Counted from the first letter of the stretch, positions 9,983 through 19,502 are shown. The stretch is 64,000 nucleotides of DNA from Candidatus Obscuribacterales bacterium (GCA_020634035.1 JACKCM010000001.1:806001-870000), one strand, 5' to 3'. Program-made: numbers and translations. The notes: generated from the letters alone by a model not told the origin.

Positions 9983-10600
9983 CTAGAACCAGCCTGAAAA
10001 GATCTCTGCTTTCTCGCCGTCTTCGATATCTTCTTTGAGGATATTGATGTCGGACTCTCCTGGATAGAAATCTTCTTCCATGGCTCTGTCTTTGTACCAT
10101 TCGCCTTCCCAGATCAGACCATTATTGGCTCTTGCCAGAGCGACAGAAAACATGGCGGAGAAATAATAGGTCCCGAAAGTGTCATAGTTGTCGGTGATCA
10201 ACAGATCTTTCTTGCAGAGCTTCAAGCGCTCTGCGATTTCTCGGTCACCGCCATCCTGTACAAGATGAAAAGGAATCGGTCGCCGGTCTCCTTTTGCCTT
10301 CTGGGGCAGCAAGCCAAAGAGGTTTTTGAGCTGTTTTTTGCTTCCATTGACCGCCTGGTCGAAATCGAAGTTGTGCACTTCCAGATTGAAGCCACTGACA
10401 ATGGTGTCGTCAGGATAGGGCCAGAGGGGTTCTTTTTCGACCTTCGCCGAAACCAGTATTTTCTCTTTCCATGGTGGTCTCTGGAAGATGTTGAGATGGG
10501 GGTTCATCTCCAGGGTGACGCCTTTTTTCTTCAGCCAGTCACGGGCTTTATTGATCTCGTTTTTGGTTAAGTCGGGCAGGAAGACTCGGTAGTCGTACAT
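9983..10600 (-). CDS. Hypothetical soluble protein, 205 residues
   Basis: Not recognised. The product is soluble and mixed alpha/beta, beginning MYDYRVFLPDLTKNEINKAR. It has an aromatic-rich middle (WPYPDDTIVSGFNLEVHNFD), a later DNYDTFGTYYFSAMF segment and an acidic C-terminal third ending EIFSGWF. The N-terminal DWLKKKGV region resembles a small ligand-binding or immunity-type domain, but I see no motif that proves it. It is convergent with the broken hydrolase gene and separated by about 78 nt from the next minus-strand gene. No clear ribosome site precedes the ATG. Confidence 0.6.
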   Translation of the reverse strand: MYDYRVFLPDLTKNEINKARDWLKKKGVTLEMNPHLNIFQRPPWKEKILVSAKVEKEPLWPYPDDTIVSGFNLEVHNFDFDQAVNGSKKQLKNLFGLLPQKAKGDRRPIPFHLVQDGGDREIAERLKLCKKDLLITDNYDTFGTYYFSAMFSVALARANNGLIWEGEWYKDRAMEEDFYPGESDINILKEDIEDGEKAEIFSGWF

Positions 10601-10678
10601 GGTAATGTGGGCTTGTTTTCATAGAGTTGTTAGTGAAAACGTAAGCTTATTACCAATGCCGACCGATTGCAAGCATTA

Positions 10679-11806
10679 TCAAGATAGCAGTATCTCTCGG
10701 GTTTTGCGGTCGCCGAGCTTCCAGATGGCACTGTCGGTGATGATATGGAAAATATTCAGGATCGCAAAAATTATTGCTCCGCATTGCAGAACGGTAAAGC
10801 CAAGATTATCTACCAGACCGGGAATGCCATGGTAAAAAAGGAGCGACAGCATCAGTGATAAAGCCAGAAATTTCAAGGCTGGTCCTTTGAGCAGAATTCC
10901 TGCTCCGGGTTTACTGGCTTCAACGCCATTTTCGTTTGATTCCCGGGCATATTTGGCCGCTGCAATCATCAAATACTGGGTGCCGTGAAAGAAGGCCGAA
11001 ACATAGAGCCAGTAGATGCCTGTGGCGGCAGGACCCATGGTAAAAGCCAGGGCTCCGGTGAGCAAGGTGAGCTGGGCCGGAATCGGAATCGGAGCAGAAT
11101 AAGCATCTGAATCTGTTTCTGAAGTCTTGCGGAGGCTGCGCCAGACGACTACTCCTGCCAGGGTTAGCACCGATACTAACAAAACCTTTTCGCTGGTGTC
11201 GCAGAAGACCTCAGGCAGAGGACCCCAGAAAGGGATCTCCACATTGAGCAGGCTGTTGCCGCTCCACTGTCGATAGGTCAACTGTTTGAATATGGCGTAC
11301 CAGGCGACGCTCTGGGTGAAGAATCGGATGCTTATTCTCTCTAGTTGTCCGAGCTTACAGGACCTTTTCATGCAGTAGAGAAGGGCGATACCATAGCTCT
11401 GATTCATAAAGTGATGCGGTACAAGCAGTAGATAGATTTTGATATAAATCGGTGCCGAACCCGGTATCACCAGCCCGAAGAGAATCAGAGCGATGCCTAT
11501 AAATGCCAACCCGAAGGTATAGTTGTGAAAAAGCCGTCTGGTGGCTCTTGTTCTGTAGACTGTCAGAATGGTCGAAGCCGTATGGCTCTCGGCAAATATC
11601 AGAGCACCCACGGCAGATACTGCCAGAAGGGTCTCGGAGCCTTCGCCTTTCAAGAAAAAATAGTGAAAGAAGAAAAACAACCAGACCAGTCCACCGAAAC
11701 TAAATATAGTATCAAGCACCGGGTTCAGAATCCAGGGATTGACAGTGGCTCGACTCTGCGGGGCAGGTTCTAGTGGCTGGCTGAATGTGGTTATGCTCGC
11801 TGTCAT
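10679..11806 (-). CDS. Polytopic membrane protein with conserved-looking His motifs
   Basis: 375 residues with about nine hydrophobic spans. Four polar motifs sit at span edges: AESHTASTILTVYRTRA, LVPHHFMNQSYG, SAFFHGTQYLMIAAAKYARE and NIFHIITDSAIWKLGD. Repeated membrane His residues suggest a metal- or haem-dependent membrane enzyme, perhaps a dioxygenase- or desaturase-like fold, but I cannot assign the family. The start lies 9 nt after the stop of 11816-12277, so the two are coupled, and the shared operon hints that the small protein is an accessory. Confidence 0.6.
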   Translation of the reverse strand: MTASITTFSQPLEPAPQSRATVNPWILNPVLDTIFSFGGLVWLFFFFHYFFLKGEGSETLLAVSAVGALIFAESHTASTILTVYRTRATRRLFHNYTFGLAFIGIALILFGLVIPGSAPIYIKIYLLLVPHHFMNQSYGIALLYCMKRSCKLGQLERISIRFFTQSVAWYAIFKQLTYRQWSGNSLLNVEIPFWGPLPEVFCDTSEKVLLVSVLTLAGVVVWRSLRKTSETDSDAYSAPIPIPAQLTLLTGALAFTMGPAATGIYWLYVSAFFHGTQYLMIAAAKYARESNENGVEASKPGAGILLKGPALKFLALSLMLSLLFYHGIPGLVDNLGFTVLQCGAIIFAILNIFHIITDSAIWKLGDRKTREILLS

Positions 11807-11815
11807 TTTTCTGAT

Positions 11816-12277
11816 TTAACTAAAAATATTGGAGGTTCCCCAGAGAAATCCGGTGGTCATGAGCACTATCACCGCCACGCCGCCATAGATCCATAAAGCG
11901 TTTTTCTTGTTCTTTCTCAGATTCCGGAAGGCGCCCAGCACCGAAGAAGCTGCAAATGCCAGGATAAGAACAGGTATGAAAGCGCTCTGGTGTTTGTCAG
12001 TCGGTCCAAGAGCAGTGGCATCGAGGGCGGGTGGTCCGATGGTACCGTTTGTTGTTCCCGATAGCATAGGAGCAGCGTCTTCGCCCTGGGGTCCGATGCC
12101 GCCACAGGAAGCACCCTGCAAAATTGGACTCTCTGAGACAGGCTCTGGCGAGACCACAATGGTCGGTGTCATCTCCGGTTTGACCACAGGCTGCTTGGCG
12201 CCAGATGCAGGCGGGTTGGTCAGAATAAGCAGGGTGAGAAAGAGTGTTAGTGTGACGATATGCCAGGTTTTGATCAT
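11816..12277 (-). CDS. Secreted/anchored small protein with two C-terminal spans
   Basis: 153 residues. A signal peptide (about 1-27, ending ASGA) is followed by a Pro/Ser/Gly-rich linker containing a repeated motif (GGIGPQGEDA and GTIGPPALDA), then two membrane helices (about 99-117 and 129-150) joined by a basic loop (RNLRKNKK). GAGG lies 7 nt before the ATG. It is the first gene of an operon with the polytopic protein 10679-11806. Function unknown; a membrane-tethered linker protein is the most that can be said. Confidence 0.6.
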   Translation of the reverse strand: MIKTWHIVTLTLFLTLLILTNPPASGAKQPVVKPEMTPTIVVSPEPVSESPILQGASCGGIGPQGEDAAPMLSGTTNGTIGPPALDATALGPTDKHQSAFIPVLILAFAASSVLGAFRNLRKNKKNALWIYGGVAVIVLMTTGFLWGTSNIFS

Positions 12278-12428
12278 CGGCCGGCCTCGAGTTTTTTTGA
12301 AGAGTATTTTTCTATGTTAGGCTCCCGGCGCTGACCTTTTGAGAGGAGAGCCACCGGAATCTCTTCAGGGTTTTTCCTGGATTTTCTGGGCAAATAGTAG
12401 AAGTGTCAGGCAAAAAAAGGATATTAAT

Positions 12429-12806
12429 TTGAGCGACAACAGCGACTATCAAAATGACGAAAACTTCCAGAATCAGTGGTTTAAGCACGATCTGACGCCT
12501 CCCCCGGGTAAGAAAGTTATCTCTCCTGTGCAGCAGAATATCGAGAACATCAAAAAGTATGCTTACGATGCCTTTGATAAACTCGATACCAACGGCAACG
12601 GATTTATAGAGCGAGACGAGCTGCTGGCGGCTTTCGAGGACCCGGCCGTGCCCATGAAGGACAAGTCTTATATCATGTTCCTGCTCAACAACCAGAAAGA
12701 GATAGCCGATGCCGCGGTCGAAGGTTCCGGAGCCCAGGAAGATGGAATCTCTCGGGTGGACCTCGAGATGTACTTTCGCCTTGTCCTGAGCCGACTGGGT
12801 TATTAA
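12429..12806 (+). CDS. EF-hand calcium-binding protein
   Basis: 125 residues if translation starts at TTG 12429, which has AGGA 7 nt upstream; a longer in-frame extension to 12339 looks noncoding. A canonical EF-hand loop (DKLDTNGNGFIERDEL) has Asp/Asn/Glu at the calcium ligand positions. A second, weaker EF-hand (GAQEDGISRVDLEMYF) follows about 55 residues later. No signal peptide is visible. A paralog with the same two-hand layout is at 27291-27635, so this is a small family of probable calcium sensors or buffers in this genome. Confidence 0.85.
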   Translation: MSDNSDYQNDENFQNQWFKHDLTPPPGKKVISPVQQNIENIKKYAYDAFDKLDTNGNGFIERDELLAAFEDPAVPMKDKSYIMFLLNNQKEIADAAVEGSGAQEDGISRVDLEMYFRLVLSRLGY

Positions 12807-12818
12807 CTAGAGCAAAGT

Positions 12819-13733
12819 TCAGATAGCAAATTCGAGCAGGTTCAAGCCGGCTATAATCAGGCAGCTGACAGCGATCATGCCGCATTGCAGGGCAGTTAGA
12901 CGTTCTTTGTAGAGCAGATAAGCGATTATCGCGGCAGCTACGGTGCTGACGCTGAGTACCGCAGAGACTATGGCTATAGAGCCCATTTGAGAAGCCACCG
13001 CGAAGCCGTAGGTGCCGATAACCGTAGGCGAGCTATAGAGGGCGATTTTGCCGAAAGAGAGCCTGCTTATCGAAGCCAGACCATGTTCTTTGCCTTTGAA
13101 CAGCCTTCTGCCCCAGGCGAGAAGAACACCGATAAGTCCGATAGTGAATTCCCATTCGAAGGCAAGCACCAGGGGATTGCATTCTCTTGCTACTGTTCCT
13201 ATAAGGCTCATCGACCAGCCGATGAAGACTCCGAAGCCCATGGTGAAAGCGATGCCGGCATAGGTGGCGGCTGGATTGGCGTTTCTGGCCGGGTCTTTGC
13301 CGGAGCTGCCAGAAGAGGAAGATGAAGTACAGAGAATAGAGACACAGACTAGTAATGCGGCGATGAAGCCGAGCTGATAAGCATTGAGCGCTTCGTGCAG
13401 AAGAAGAATGGCGAAGCCGATGGCGGTGATGGTGCGGAAGCTTTCTGAAAGCGCCCAGGCTACTCCCACAGGCAGGCTTTTGTAAGAGTTGGCCACCAGC
13501 CAGTTGCCCAGGGCGGCAAGCACGGCACAGAGCAGGATATGACCGAAGAATGAGCTTGTTTTGTAGAACTGTTCCACCGGAACGAAGGCAAGCAGGGGCA
13601 GCATGACCAGACCCAGAGCCAGACCGCGATAGGAGATTGCCGAAAGAGGGTCCATCTTGCGATAGAAGGACGCCATCAATGTTCCTTGCAGGGCGTAAGC
13701 GGACGCCGCCACAACAGCGATAAAAATATACAT
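12819..13733 (-). CDS. EamA/DMT-superfamily transporter
   Basis: 304 residues with about ten transmembrane helices in two repeats, each of the EamA type. The start MYIFIAVVAASAYALQGTLM, the mid-protein helix around ALSESFRTITAIGFAILLLHEALN and the last helices (SAVLSVSTVAAAIIAYLLYKERL) show the typical small-residue helices and the E-x-L ending each repeat. Such proteins export or import metabolites; the substrate cannot be told from sequence. A Ser-rich stretch of about 12 residues forms the linker between the repeats. It is convergent with the EF-hand gene. Confidence 0.85.
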   Translation of the reverse strand: MYIFIAVVAASAYALQGTLMASFYRKMDPLSAISYRGLALGLVMLPLLAFVPVEQFYKTSSFFGHILLCAVLAALGNWLVANSYKSLPVGVAWALSESFRTITAIGFAILLLHEALNAYQLGFIAALLVCVSILCTSSSSSGSSGKDPARNANPAATYAGIAFTMGFGVFIGWSMSLIGTVARECNPLVLAFEWEFTIGLIGVLLAWGRRLFKGKEHGLASISRLSFGKIALYSSPTVIGTYGFAVASQMGSIAIVSAVLSVSTVAAAIIAYLLYKERLTALQCGMIAVSCLIIAGLNLLEFAI

Positions 13734-13825
13734 GATCTCAATGCTCCGGCTTTATACATACCTTCAAATGTGGGGGCAAATCTGCCAGAATTTTCCAATC
13801 TCACTTCAGGAGCATATCTTCCAAG

Positions 13826-14848
13826 ATGGAGCTATTTTTATTCGGGGTCCTCGTATCGGTCGTAACCATTGCCCTGGCAGTAGGTGGGCTGTTTTTAGCC
13901 AGAAAAATCACCCATGCTGACACTCTGAAAGAGCATAATCAGGTAGCCGATCCGATGCTTCAGGTGATTGGCACGCTCTACGCGGTTCTTCTGGGGCTTC
14001 TTGTGGTTCAGTCGATGGAAACTTTTCAAAAGGCGCGTTTAAATGTCGAGTCCGAGGCAGTCGCCCTTGCCGACACCTTTCGCCTGTCGACCGCCCTGCC
14101 GCCCAAGCTTCGAGATTCGCTCCAGCAGTCCTGTCTCGATTATGCTAAAGCCGTGGTGGATGAAGAATGGGAGGATATGCAGCGAGAAGAGACTTGCGAT
14201 CGTGCCTGGGAATCGATAGACAAAATGTGGTGGGATATTATCTCTTATGAGCCGACCTCTGTAAGAGAGCAGTATGTGTATCCTGAGCTCCTCGCTGCCG
14301 CCAAGTCTCTGAATGATCACAGACGCAGCCGTCTGGTCACCAGTCGTACCTGGGTGTCCCGATACTCTGGGTGGTGCTTATTACCGGAGCCATATCGGTA
14401 ATCACTTTTACCTATTCCTTCGGAATAAATAGCATGAAAGCCCAGATCTTCATGACTTCGCTGGTGGCTCTGACACTCTCGTTAAACATCTATCTCTGGT
14501 CTATTTACAACAATCCCTTTTATGGACTGCTCAGGGTCGAGCCCGAGGCTTTTAATATGGATCTCGAACACTTCGAGTTTTACCGGCAAAATCCGGACGA
14601 TATGCGCTGGAACAAAGGCATGCCCGATCAGAAACCCGGCTCGGTCAAGAAATCCGCTCCTGCAAAGAGGGATTTGCAGAAGCATGAAAAGCAGGAGAAG
14701 CTTGAGAGCGCTGACCGAGAAGATAGAAAGCGGTGGAAGACTGGGACGGTAAAGTGGTCGAGAAGACCCCATGGATGACGGTGCCGAGCCTCAGGAATTC
14801 GAAAGTACCGGGTCATCTAAAGCTCTTACCGACAAAGATGAGAAGTAA
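13826..14848 (+). pseudogene. DUF4239 (bestrophin-like) membrane protein with multiple frameshifts
   Basis: Frame 1 (13826 to about 14350) gives an N-terminal span, the conserved ADPMLQVIGTLYAVLLGLLV helix region and the LNDHRRSRLVTSR motif typical of DUF4239. A frame change near 14350 is needed to continue into PILWVVLITGAISVITFTYSFG and the last membrane helix. Two more changes near 14730-14770 would add DWDGKVVEKTP and a tail ending ALTDKDEK at 14848. Each shift is in the same direction, consistent with missing bases. The gene is either decaying or poorly assembled. Role unknown (possibly an ion channel-like protein). Confidence 0.65.
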
Positions 14849-14854
14849 AAATAG

Positions 14855-14880
14855 TCGGGACTCTCAATAGAAAGTCCCGA
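14855..14880. terminator. Hairpin between convergent genes
   Basis: TCGGGACT/AGTCCCGA, an 8-bp stem with a 10-nt loop, follows the likely end of the DUF4239 gene. On the minus strand it is followed by CTATTTTTACTT, so it probably terminates 14922-15278. Confidence 0.65.
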
Positions 14881-14921
14881 ACTCTAATTGGTTTATCACT
14901 CCAATATCTGGTATCTAGAGT

Positions 14922-15278
14922 CTATTTCTTGCCTTCTGCGATGGCCAGGTGCAGGTTGTGGTGCACTGCTGTCACATCTTTTTCCATGGCTACTCTATCT
15001 TCATCACTGTAGCTTTTGGCGGATTGCAGTTCCTTTTCTTTGCCGTCGAGGCGCTTGTAGTCTTCCATGAATTTGGAAGCCTGTTCGGATGTAATCCAGC
15101 CTTCGGACTGTGCTTTTTCGGTTTGATTCTTGATGTGATCAACGCGCTGTCTGAACTTGGTGATGTTCGGAGCAGGGGTGTAGGTCACCGGGGTATCCAG
15201 AGCGCCGGCGAATGCCGCTGATCCCATGGTTACTGCCATGGTGGCAGCCATTAGTACATTTTGCAGTTTCAATTTCAA
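14922..15278 (-). CDS. Small secreted helical protein
   Basis: 118 residues from a TTG start chosen because AGAAGGAG lies 8 nt upstream; a longer in-frame ATG would put that site inside the gene. A clear signal peptide (MKLKLQNVLMAATMAVTMGS, cleavage near AFAG) leads to a charged helical domain (FRQRVDHIKNQTEKAQSEGW, then KFMEDYKRLDGKEKELQ). It ends in a region with two adjacent His residues (VHHNLHLAIAEGKK). It is likely periplasmic. No family recognised. It is divergent from pckG, sharing a 355-nt upstream region. Confidence 0.7.
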   Translation of the reverse strand: MKLKLQNVLMAATMAVTMGSAAFAGALDTPVTYTPAPNITKFRQRVDHIKNQTEKAQSEGWITSEQASKFMEDYKRLDGKEKELQSAKSYSDEDRVAMEKDVTAVHHNLHLAIAEGKK

Positions 15279-15416
15279 AACAACTTCTCCTTCTTTCATT
15301 CTGAATAGCTGGGTTGTTGACAGCATCACTGTGATCTTCGTGAAAAGCCTGCATGATACCAGAGATGGTCCATATTTGTTAGCGGGGTCTAATTTTGCTT
15401 CTTTGCTACAGGGATA

Positions 15417-15430
15417 AAGGAAATTTCCTT
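15417..15430. promoter_or_regulatory. Palindrome AAGGAAATTTCCTT upstream of pckG
   Basis: A 14-bp perfect palindrome lies in the 355-nt divergent region between the secreted protein gene and pckG, about 200 nt before the pckG start. It could be an operator. The rest of 15279-15633 holds no gene and has AT-rich promoter-like stretches near 15550-15575. Confidence 0.4.
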
Positions 15431-15633
15431 AAGGTGAATTCTTGCCCGCCCCCCTTGAACCATGCGTGGCCCGGAGGATAGCTCCGTATGGATCACACTT
15501 GCTTCGAAAAGTCAAAAATCTAAAGATTGATGGGCGTGCTCCCTTAACAACTATAGATATAGCTTATTCTTATAGGCGTTCTGTGATCAGCTCGAGACAG
15601 GGGTTTCGAGTAACCAATTCAAGGGGAAAAGCT

Positions 15634-17472
15634 ATGACATCCACGATGGCTAGAGTAGACAAATACTCTGCGGCTTCAAATTATCCAACCAAGAATAAGA
15701 AGCTAATCGAATGGGTCGAGAAGGCAGTCGCTCTCTGCAAGCCCGATCAGGTCTATTGGTGCAATGGTACTGAAGAGGAATATGACAAACTCTGTGCTGA
15801 GCTCGTTGATCAAGGCACCCTGATCAAGCTCAATCCTGAGAAGCGTCCGAACAGCTATCTGGCTCGTTCAAACCAATCGGATGTTGCCAGAGTCGAAGAC
15901 AAAACTTTTGTCTGCACCGAAGCAGAAATCGATGCCGGTCCGAACAACAACTGGATGGCACCAGCCGAGATGCAGTCGAAACTAAACCAGCTTTTTGATG
16001 GTTGTATGAAAGGGCGCACCATGTATGTCGTGCCTTTCAGCATGGGTCCTTATGGCTCCAGACTTTCTCATATCGGAGTAGAGATCACAGACTCTGCCTA
16101 TGTTGCAGTCAGCATGAAAGTGATGACCCGCATGGGGCAGCAAGCTCTCGATACCCTGGGAGTCGATGGTCAGTTCGTACCCTGCATGCACACAGTAGGC
16201 ATGCCGCTCGCCGAAGGTCAAAAGGACGTAGCCTGGCCCTGCAACGACGAAGAAAAATATATCGTTCATTTCCCCGAAACCAGAGAGATCTGGTCCTATG
16301 GCTCCGGATATGGTGGCAACGCCCTGCTCGGCAAAAAGTGCTTCGCTCTCAGAATCGCTTCCAATATCGCCAGAGACGAAGGCTGGCTGGCTGAGCACAT
16401 GCTCATCCTCGGTATCGAATCTCCCCAGGGCGAGAAGAAGTATGTCGCAGCCGCTTTCCCCAGTGCTTGCGGCAAAACCAACCTGGCGATGATGATTCCT
16501 CCTTCTTCTATGAAAGGCTGGAAAGTCACCACTGTCGGTGACGATATCGCCTGGATCAAGCCCGGTCAAGACGGCAAGCTCTATGCTATCAACCCCGAAT
16601 ACGGCTATTTTGGCGTCGCTCCCGGAACTTCCGACAAGACCAACCCCAATGCCATGAAAACCCTGGCGAAGAACTGCATCTTCACCAATGTGGCTCTCAC
16701 CCCCGATGGCGATGTCTGGTGGGAAGGCATGACCAAAGAAGCTCCTGCCAAACTCATCGACTGGACCGGTCAAGAGTGGACCCCGGATTGCGGCAGAGAC
16801 GCAGCCCATGCCAATGCTCGCTTCACCGCTCCTGCTGCCCAGTGTCCTTCTCTCGATGAGAAATGGGAAGACGTAGAAGGTGTTCCGATAAGCGCTTTCA
16901 TCTTCGGTGGTCGCCGCGCCAACACGGTGCCCCTGGTGGTCGAATCCACCGACTGGGAAACCGGCGTCTATATGGCTTCTACCATGGGCTCCGAGACCAC
17001 CGCTGCTGCCGTCGGCGCAGTCGGTCAGGTGCGCAGAGATCCTTTTGCGATGAAGCCTTTCTGCGGATACAACATGGGCGACTATTTCGATCACTGGCTC
17101 TCTATCAATGACAAAGTCACCCAGTCTCCCAAGATCTACTGCGTCAACTGGTTCAGAACCAACGAAGACGGCAAGTTCGCCTGGCCCGGATTCGGTGAGA
17201 ACATGCGGGTTCTCAAATGGATCTTCGAAAGAGTCAGCGGTAAAGCCGAAGCGGTCGAAACCAAGCTGGGTAAATCGCCCCGTTTCGAAGATCTCGATTG
17301 GACCGGATTGGAGTTCTCGAAAGAGGAGTTCGACTGTGTCATGACCGTCTGCGACAAAGAGTGGCAGACCGAGATTCTCTCTCATGAAGAGCACTTCGAA
17401 ATGCTCGGTGAGAGGCTTCCCGAGGGTCTTGTCGAGAAGAAAGAAGCTTTCAGCAAGTCTTTCAAGAAGTAA
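15634..17472 (+). CDS. pckG: GTP-dependent phosphoenolpyruvate carboxykinase
   Basis: Catalyses oxaloacetate + GTP to phosphoenolpyruvate + GDP + CO2, the entry step of gluconeogenesis; cytosolic. The 612-residue product has the GTP-class signatures: the R-loop/Mn region (SMGPYGSRLSHIGVEITDS), the reactive P-loop FPSACGKTNLAMM, GDDIAWI, the FIFGGRRANTVPLV segment and the MGSETTAAA stretch. ATG 15634 has AAGGGG nearby; ATG 15646 is an alternative, and the upstream extension to 15442 is noncoding-like. Codon choice is strongly biased to C-ending codons, as in a highly expressed gene. A strong terminator follows. Confidence 0.96.
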   Translation: MTSTMARVDKYSAASNYPTKNKKLIEWVEKAVALCKPDQVYWCNGTEEEYDKLCAELVDQGTLIKLNPEKRPNSYLARSNQSDVARVEDKTFVCTEAEIDAGPNNNWMAPAEMQSKLNQLFDGCMKGRTMYVVPFSMGPYGSRLSHIGVEITDSAYVAVSMKVMTRMGQQALDTLGVDGQFVPCMHTVGMPLAEGQKDVAWPCNDEEKYIVHFPETREIWSYGSGYGGNALLGKKCFALRIASNIARDEGWLAEHMLILGIESPQGEKKYVAAAFPSACGKTNLAMMIPPSSMKGWKVTTVGDDIAWIKPGQDGKLYAINPEYGYFGVAPGTSDKTNPNAMKTLAKNCIFTNVALTPDGDVWWEGMTKEAPAKLIDWTGQEWTPDCGRDAAHANARFTAPAAQCPSLDEKWEDVEGVPISAFIFGGRRANTVPLVVESTDWETGVYMASTMGSETTAAAVGAVGQVRRDPFAMKPFCGYNMGDYFDHWLSINDKVTQSPKIYCVNWFRTNEDGKFAWPGFGENMRVLKWIFERVSGKAEAVETKLGKSPRFEDLDWTGLEFSKEEFDCVMTVCDKEWQTEILSHEEHFEMLGERLPEGLVEKKEAFSKSFKK

Positions 17473-17500
17473 CTGCTGGAAAGTCGATAAGAACATTCAA

Positions 17501-17529
17501 GACGCCGGGGCCAATGGTCCCGGCGTTTT
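17501..17529 (+). terminator. Intrinsic terminator of pckG
   Basis: An 11-bp G+C-rich stem (ACGCCGGGGCC with GGTCCCGGCGT, one G-T wobble) has an AAT loop and is followed by TTTTC. It begins about 29 nt after the stop codon. Confidence 0.9.
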
Positions 17530-18028
17530 CTTATGCCAGTTGAGAGTAGCTTATTTGGTGTTAATACCGGTGATTTTGAGGGGCTTATCTGGCTGCTCTC
17601 GGGTGCTTGTTACATCGCCCAGTGACAGTCCTGTTTTGCGCAAGCTCGCGCTAGAGAATCGAATAACCTCTTGACAGGGTGCCGGTTCGTGGCAGCTATG
17701 CACCATTATTTCTGGCAAAGAAGCGGATCGAAAAACCTGCTCTCTTCAGGAGCGCAGTCTGCTTCTGTCTGAATAGCGGCAACATATAACTATTCATCCC
17801 TTGCTTTCTCTTTACAATGTTTTCTATGTTGTAGATATCAATAGTTCCATTCCCCATTTTCGATTCAAAGATCCCCGGAACATTCTCATAGCTAATTCTG
17901 ATCTGACTTTTTCAGGCACGACAGTGCCCGGGGATTTTACTGACCCTTCGCTCGAGGCTGTTGTACTCCCGGCGAAGGAACAACCGGACGATTTTGTCTA
18001 CGTTGAAATTAAACCAAAGGACCAACGC
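17530..18028 (+). other. Noncoding leader region between pckG and the TPM-like operon
   Basis: About 500 nt with no supported gene. A frame open from 17801 joins the next CDS but looks unlike it in composition and lacks a ribosome site. The last 230 nt could be a 5' leader, and a small hairpin (GGCAC gacag GTGCC-like) lies near 17915. Confidence 0.45.
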
Positions 18029-19441
18029 ATGGCAATACTGATAATCGCAGGCGCGGTCATCACAATTGTGATTGGCCTGGTCGCCAAGTACATAACCGAT
18101 AAGACGGGCTCCCGCTACCGGATTGACCGGAAGGAGCTCATGATTTCGATGGCGGTGATGCTGGTGATAGTCGTCCCTCTGACGGCTTACGTCGGTGTCA
18201 AAGTCGCCATCAACAACCAGGTGACTTACTACGAGAACTGGAACGGCTGGGAATTGAAAGCTCGGCTGATACGAGAATCCTGCTACGAAGACGGTCCGAT
18301 GCGGCACTACTGGATCGAGACCCGGCGAGAACTCGTCGATGTCGACGTGGAGGAGACTTACAAAGATCCGGCTACCGGAGAGGAGAAAACCCGCACCGTC
18401 ACCAAGAAAGAGTGGAAAGACGTGGATTACAAAATCCCGTACACCACCGAGGAATGGACTTTCGTGGTCGAGACCTCTATCGGTGACGTGCAGATTGCCT
18501 ATCGCTTTCTGCCGGAAAATCCGAACCAGTATCGTTACCGCTTTCTGAAAGGGGTGCCCTCCTATCCGTCCACCACCGGCTATCCGGATTTCTGGCTGGA
18601 TGTGAAAGAGCGGGTCGAGTCCAATCATCCCGGTCCGGTCACCCTCAGGAAGACCTACGAGAACTACATTCTCGCCTCCCAGAGCAGCATTCTCAAACGC
18701 TTCAACGATTCTATCGAGCGTTACGAGAAGCTCGGGCAACTGCCGGCGATTAATAGCCAGGTGCGCAATTTCTACTTCAGCGACCGGGTCTATTTTGTCG
18801 GAGTGAAACCGGAGAAAGGTTCGGTCGCAGACTGGCAGAGAGCGATGCAGCGTTTCGACGCGGCGCTTGGCCAGAGTCTGCAAGGAGACCTGCATCTGGT
18901 GGTGGTTGACGCCAATAAGATAACCGATAAGGACAACTACACGGGTGCGCTTTTCGCCTACTGGCAGTCCCCTGCCTTCGGCAAGAACGCGCTCTCCAAA
19001 AACGGTATCGTGGTCGTTGTCGGCACTAAAGATGGTGCTACCATCGACTGGGCTGTCGCTTCTACCGGGATGCCCCTGGGTAACGAAGCTCTGCTCGGCG
19101 AGATCAAAGATGCTCTCAAAGGCAAGGCTCTCGACCCGGAGTCTCTTCTCGGTCATCCCACTGCCAGTATCGCCGGCGGCACTGTCAAAGTGACCAACAC
19201 CTCCGGCGAACTCGAAAAGCTTCTCTGGGGACCGAACCAGTACAAACGAGTCCACATGAATTCCAAGGATGGCGAAGTCGGCTTCGAATACCTGCTTCGC
19301 GAGCTGCGACCGACCGGTTTTCAGCTCGGCGCCATCCTCTTCGTCATCACCCTGTTTGCCTGTCTGGCATGGGGGATTTGTCTCGCCTACGGTCCTGAGA
19401 CCTATCGGCGAATTGCTCGAAACTTCAGGATTCGGCGTTAA
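18029..19441 (+). CDS. Membrane protein with TPM-like domain
   Basis: 470 residues from ATG 18029, chosen for AAAGGA 7 nt upstream. Two N-terminal spans (about 1-22 and 36-60) precede a large extracytoplasmic region. The first half (about 65-200) has many Tyr/Glu strands. A second part (about 255-400) resembles the TPM domain: a FVGVKPEKGSVADWQRAMQR start, HLVVVDANKI, then an AYWQSPAFGKNALSKNGIVVVVG core and an acidic-rich helix. A last span (about 435-455) and a basic tail close it. TPM domains are found in photosystem II repair proteins and in proteins next to LemA. The LemA-like neighbour supports the call. Precise function unknown. Confidence 0.65.
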   Translation: MAILIIAGAVITIVIGLVAKYITDKTGSRYRIDRKELMISMAVMLVIVVPLTAYVGVKVAINNQVTYYENWNGWELKARLIRESCYEDGPMRHYWIETRRELVDVDVEETYKDPATGEEKTRTVTKKEWKDVDYKIPYTTEEWTFVVETSIGDVQIAYRFLPENPNQYRYRFLKGVPSYPSTTGYPDFWLDVKERVESNHPGPVTLRKTYENYILASQSSILKRFNDSIERYEKLGQLPAINSQVRNFYFSDRVYFVGVKPEKGSVADWQRAMQRFDAALGQSLQGDLHLVVVDANKITDKDNYTGALFAYWQSPAFGKNALSKNGIVVVVGTKDGATIDWAVASTGMPLGNEALLGEIKDALKGKALDPESLLGHPTASIAGGTVKVTNTSGELEKLLWGPNQYKRVHMNSKDGEVGFEYLLRELRPTGFQLGAILFVITLFACLAWGICLAYGPETYRRIARNFRIRR

Positions 19442-19502
19442 GTCAACGCCTTCAATTCTGATCTCTCAATATCAAAAAGAACCAAACGAAAGGTATATAG
19501 TC

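Noticed and set aside
15982..17496. A 504-codon antisense frame across pckG
   Set aside because: The pckG protein is unmistakable. The opposite frame is open only because TTA, CTA and TCA codons are avoided in the real gene.
17801..18028. N-terminal extension of the TPM-like protein
   Set aside because: The frame is open, but composition differs, and AAAGGA followed by ATG at 18029 gives a good start with an N-terminal membrane span.
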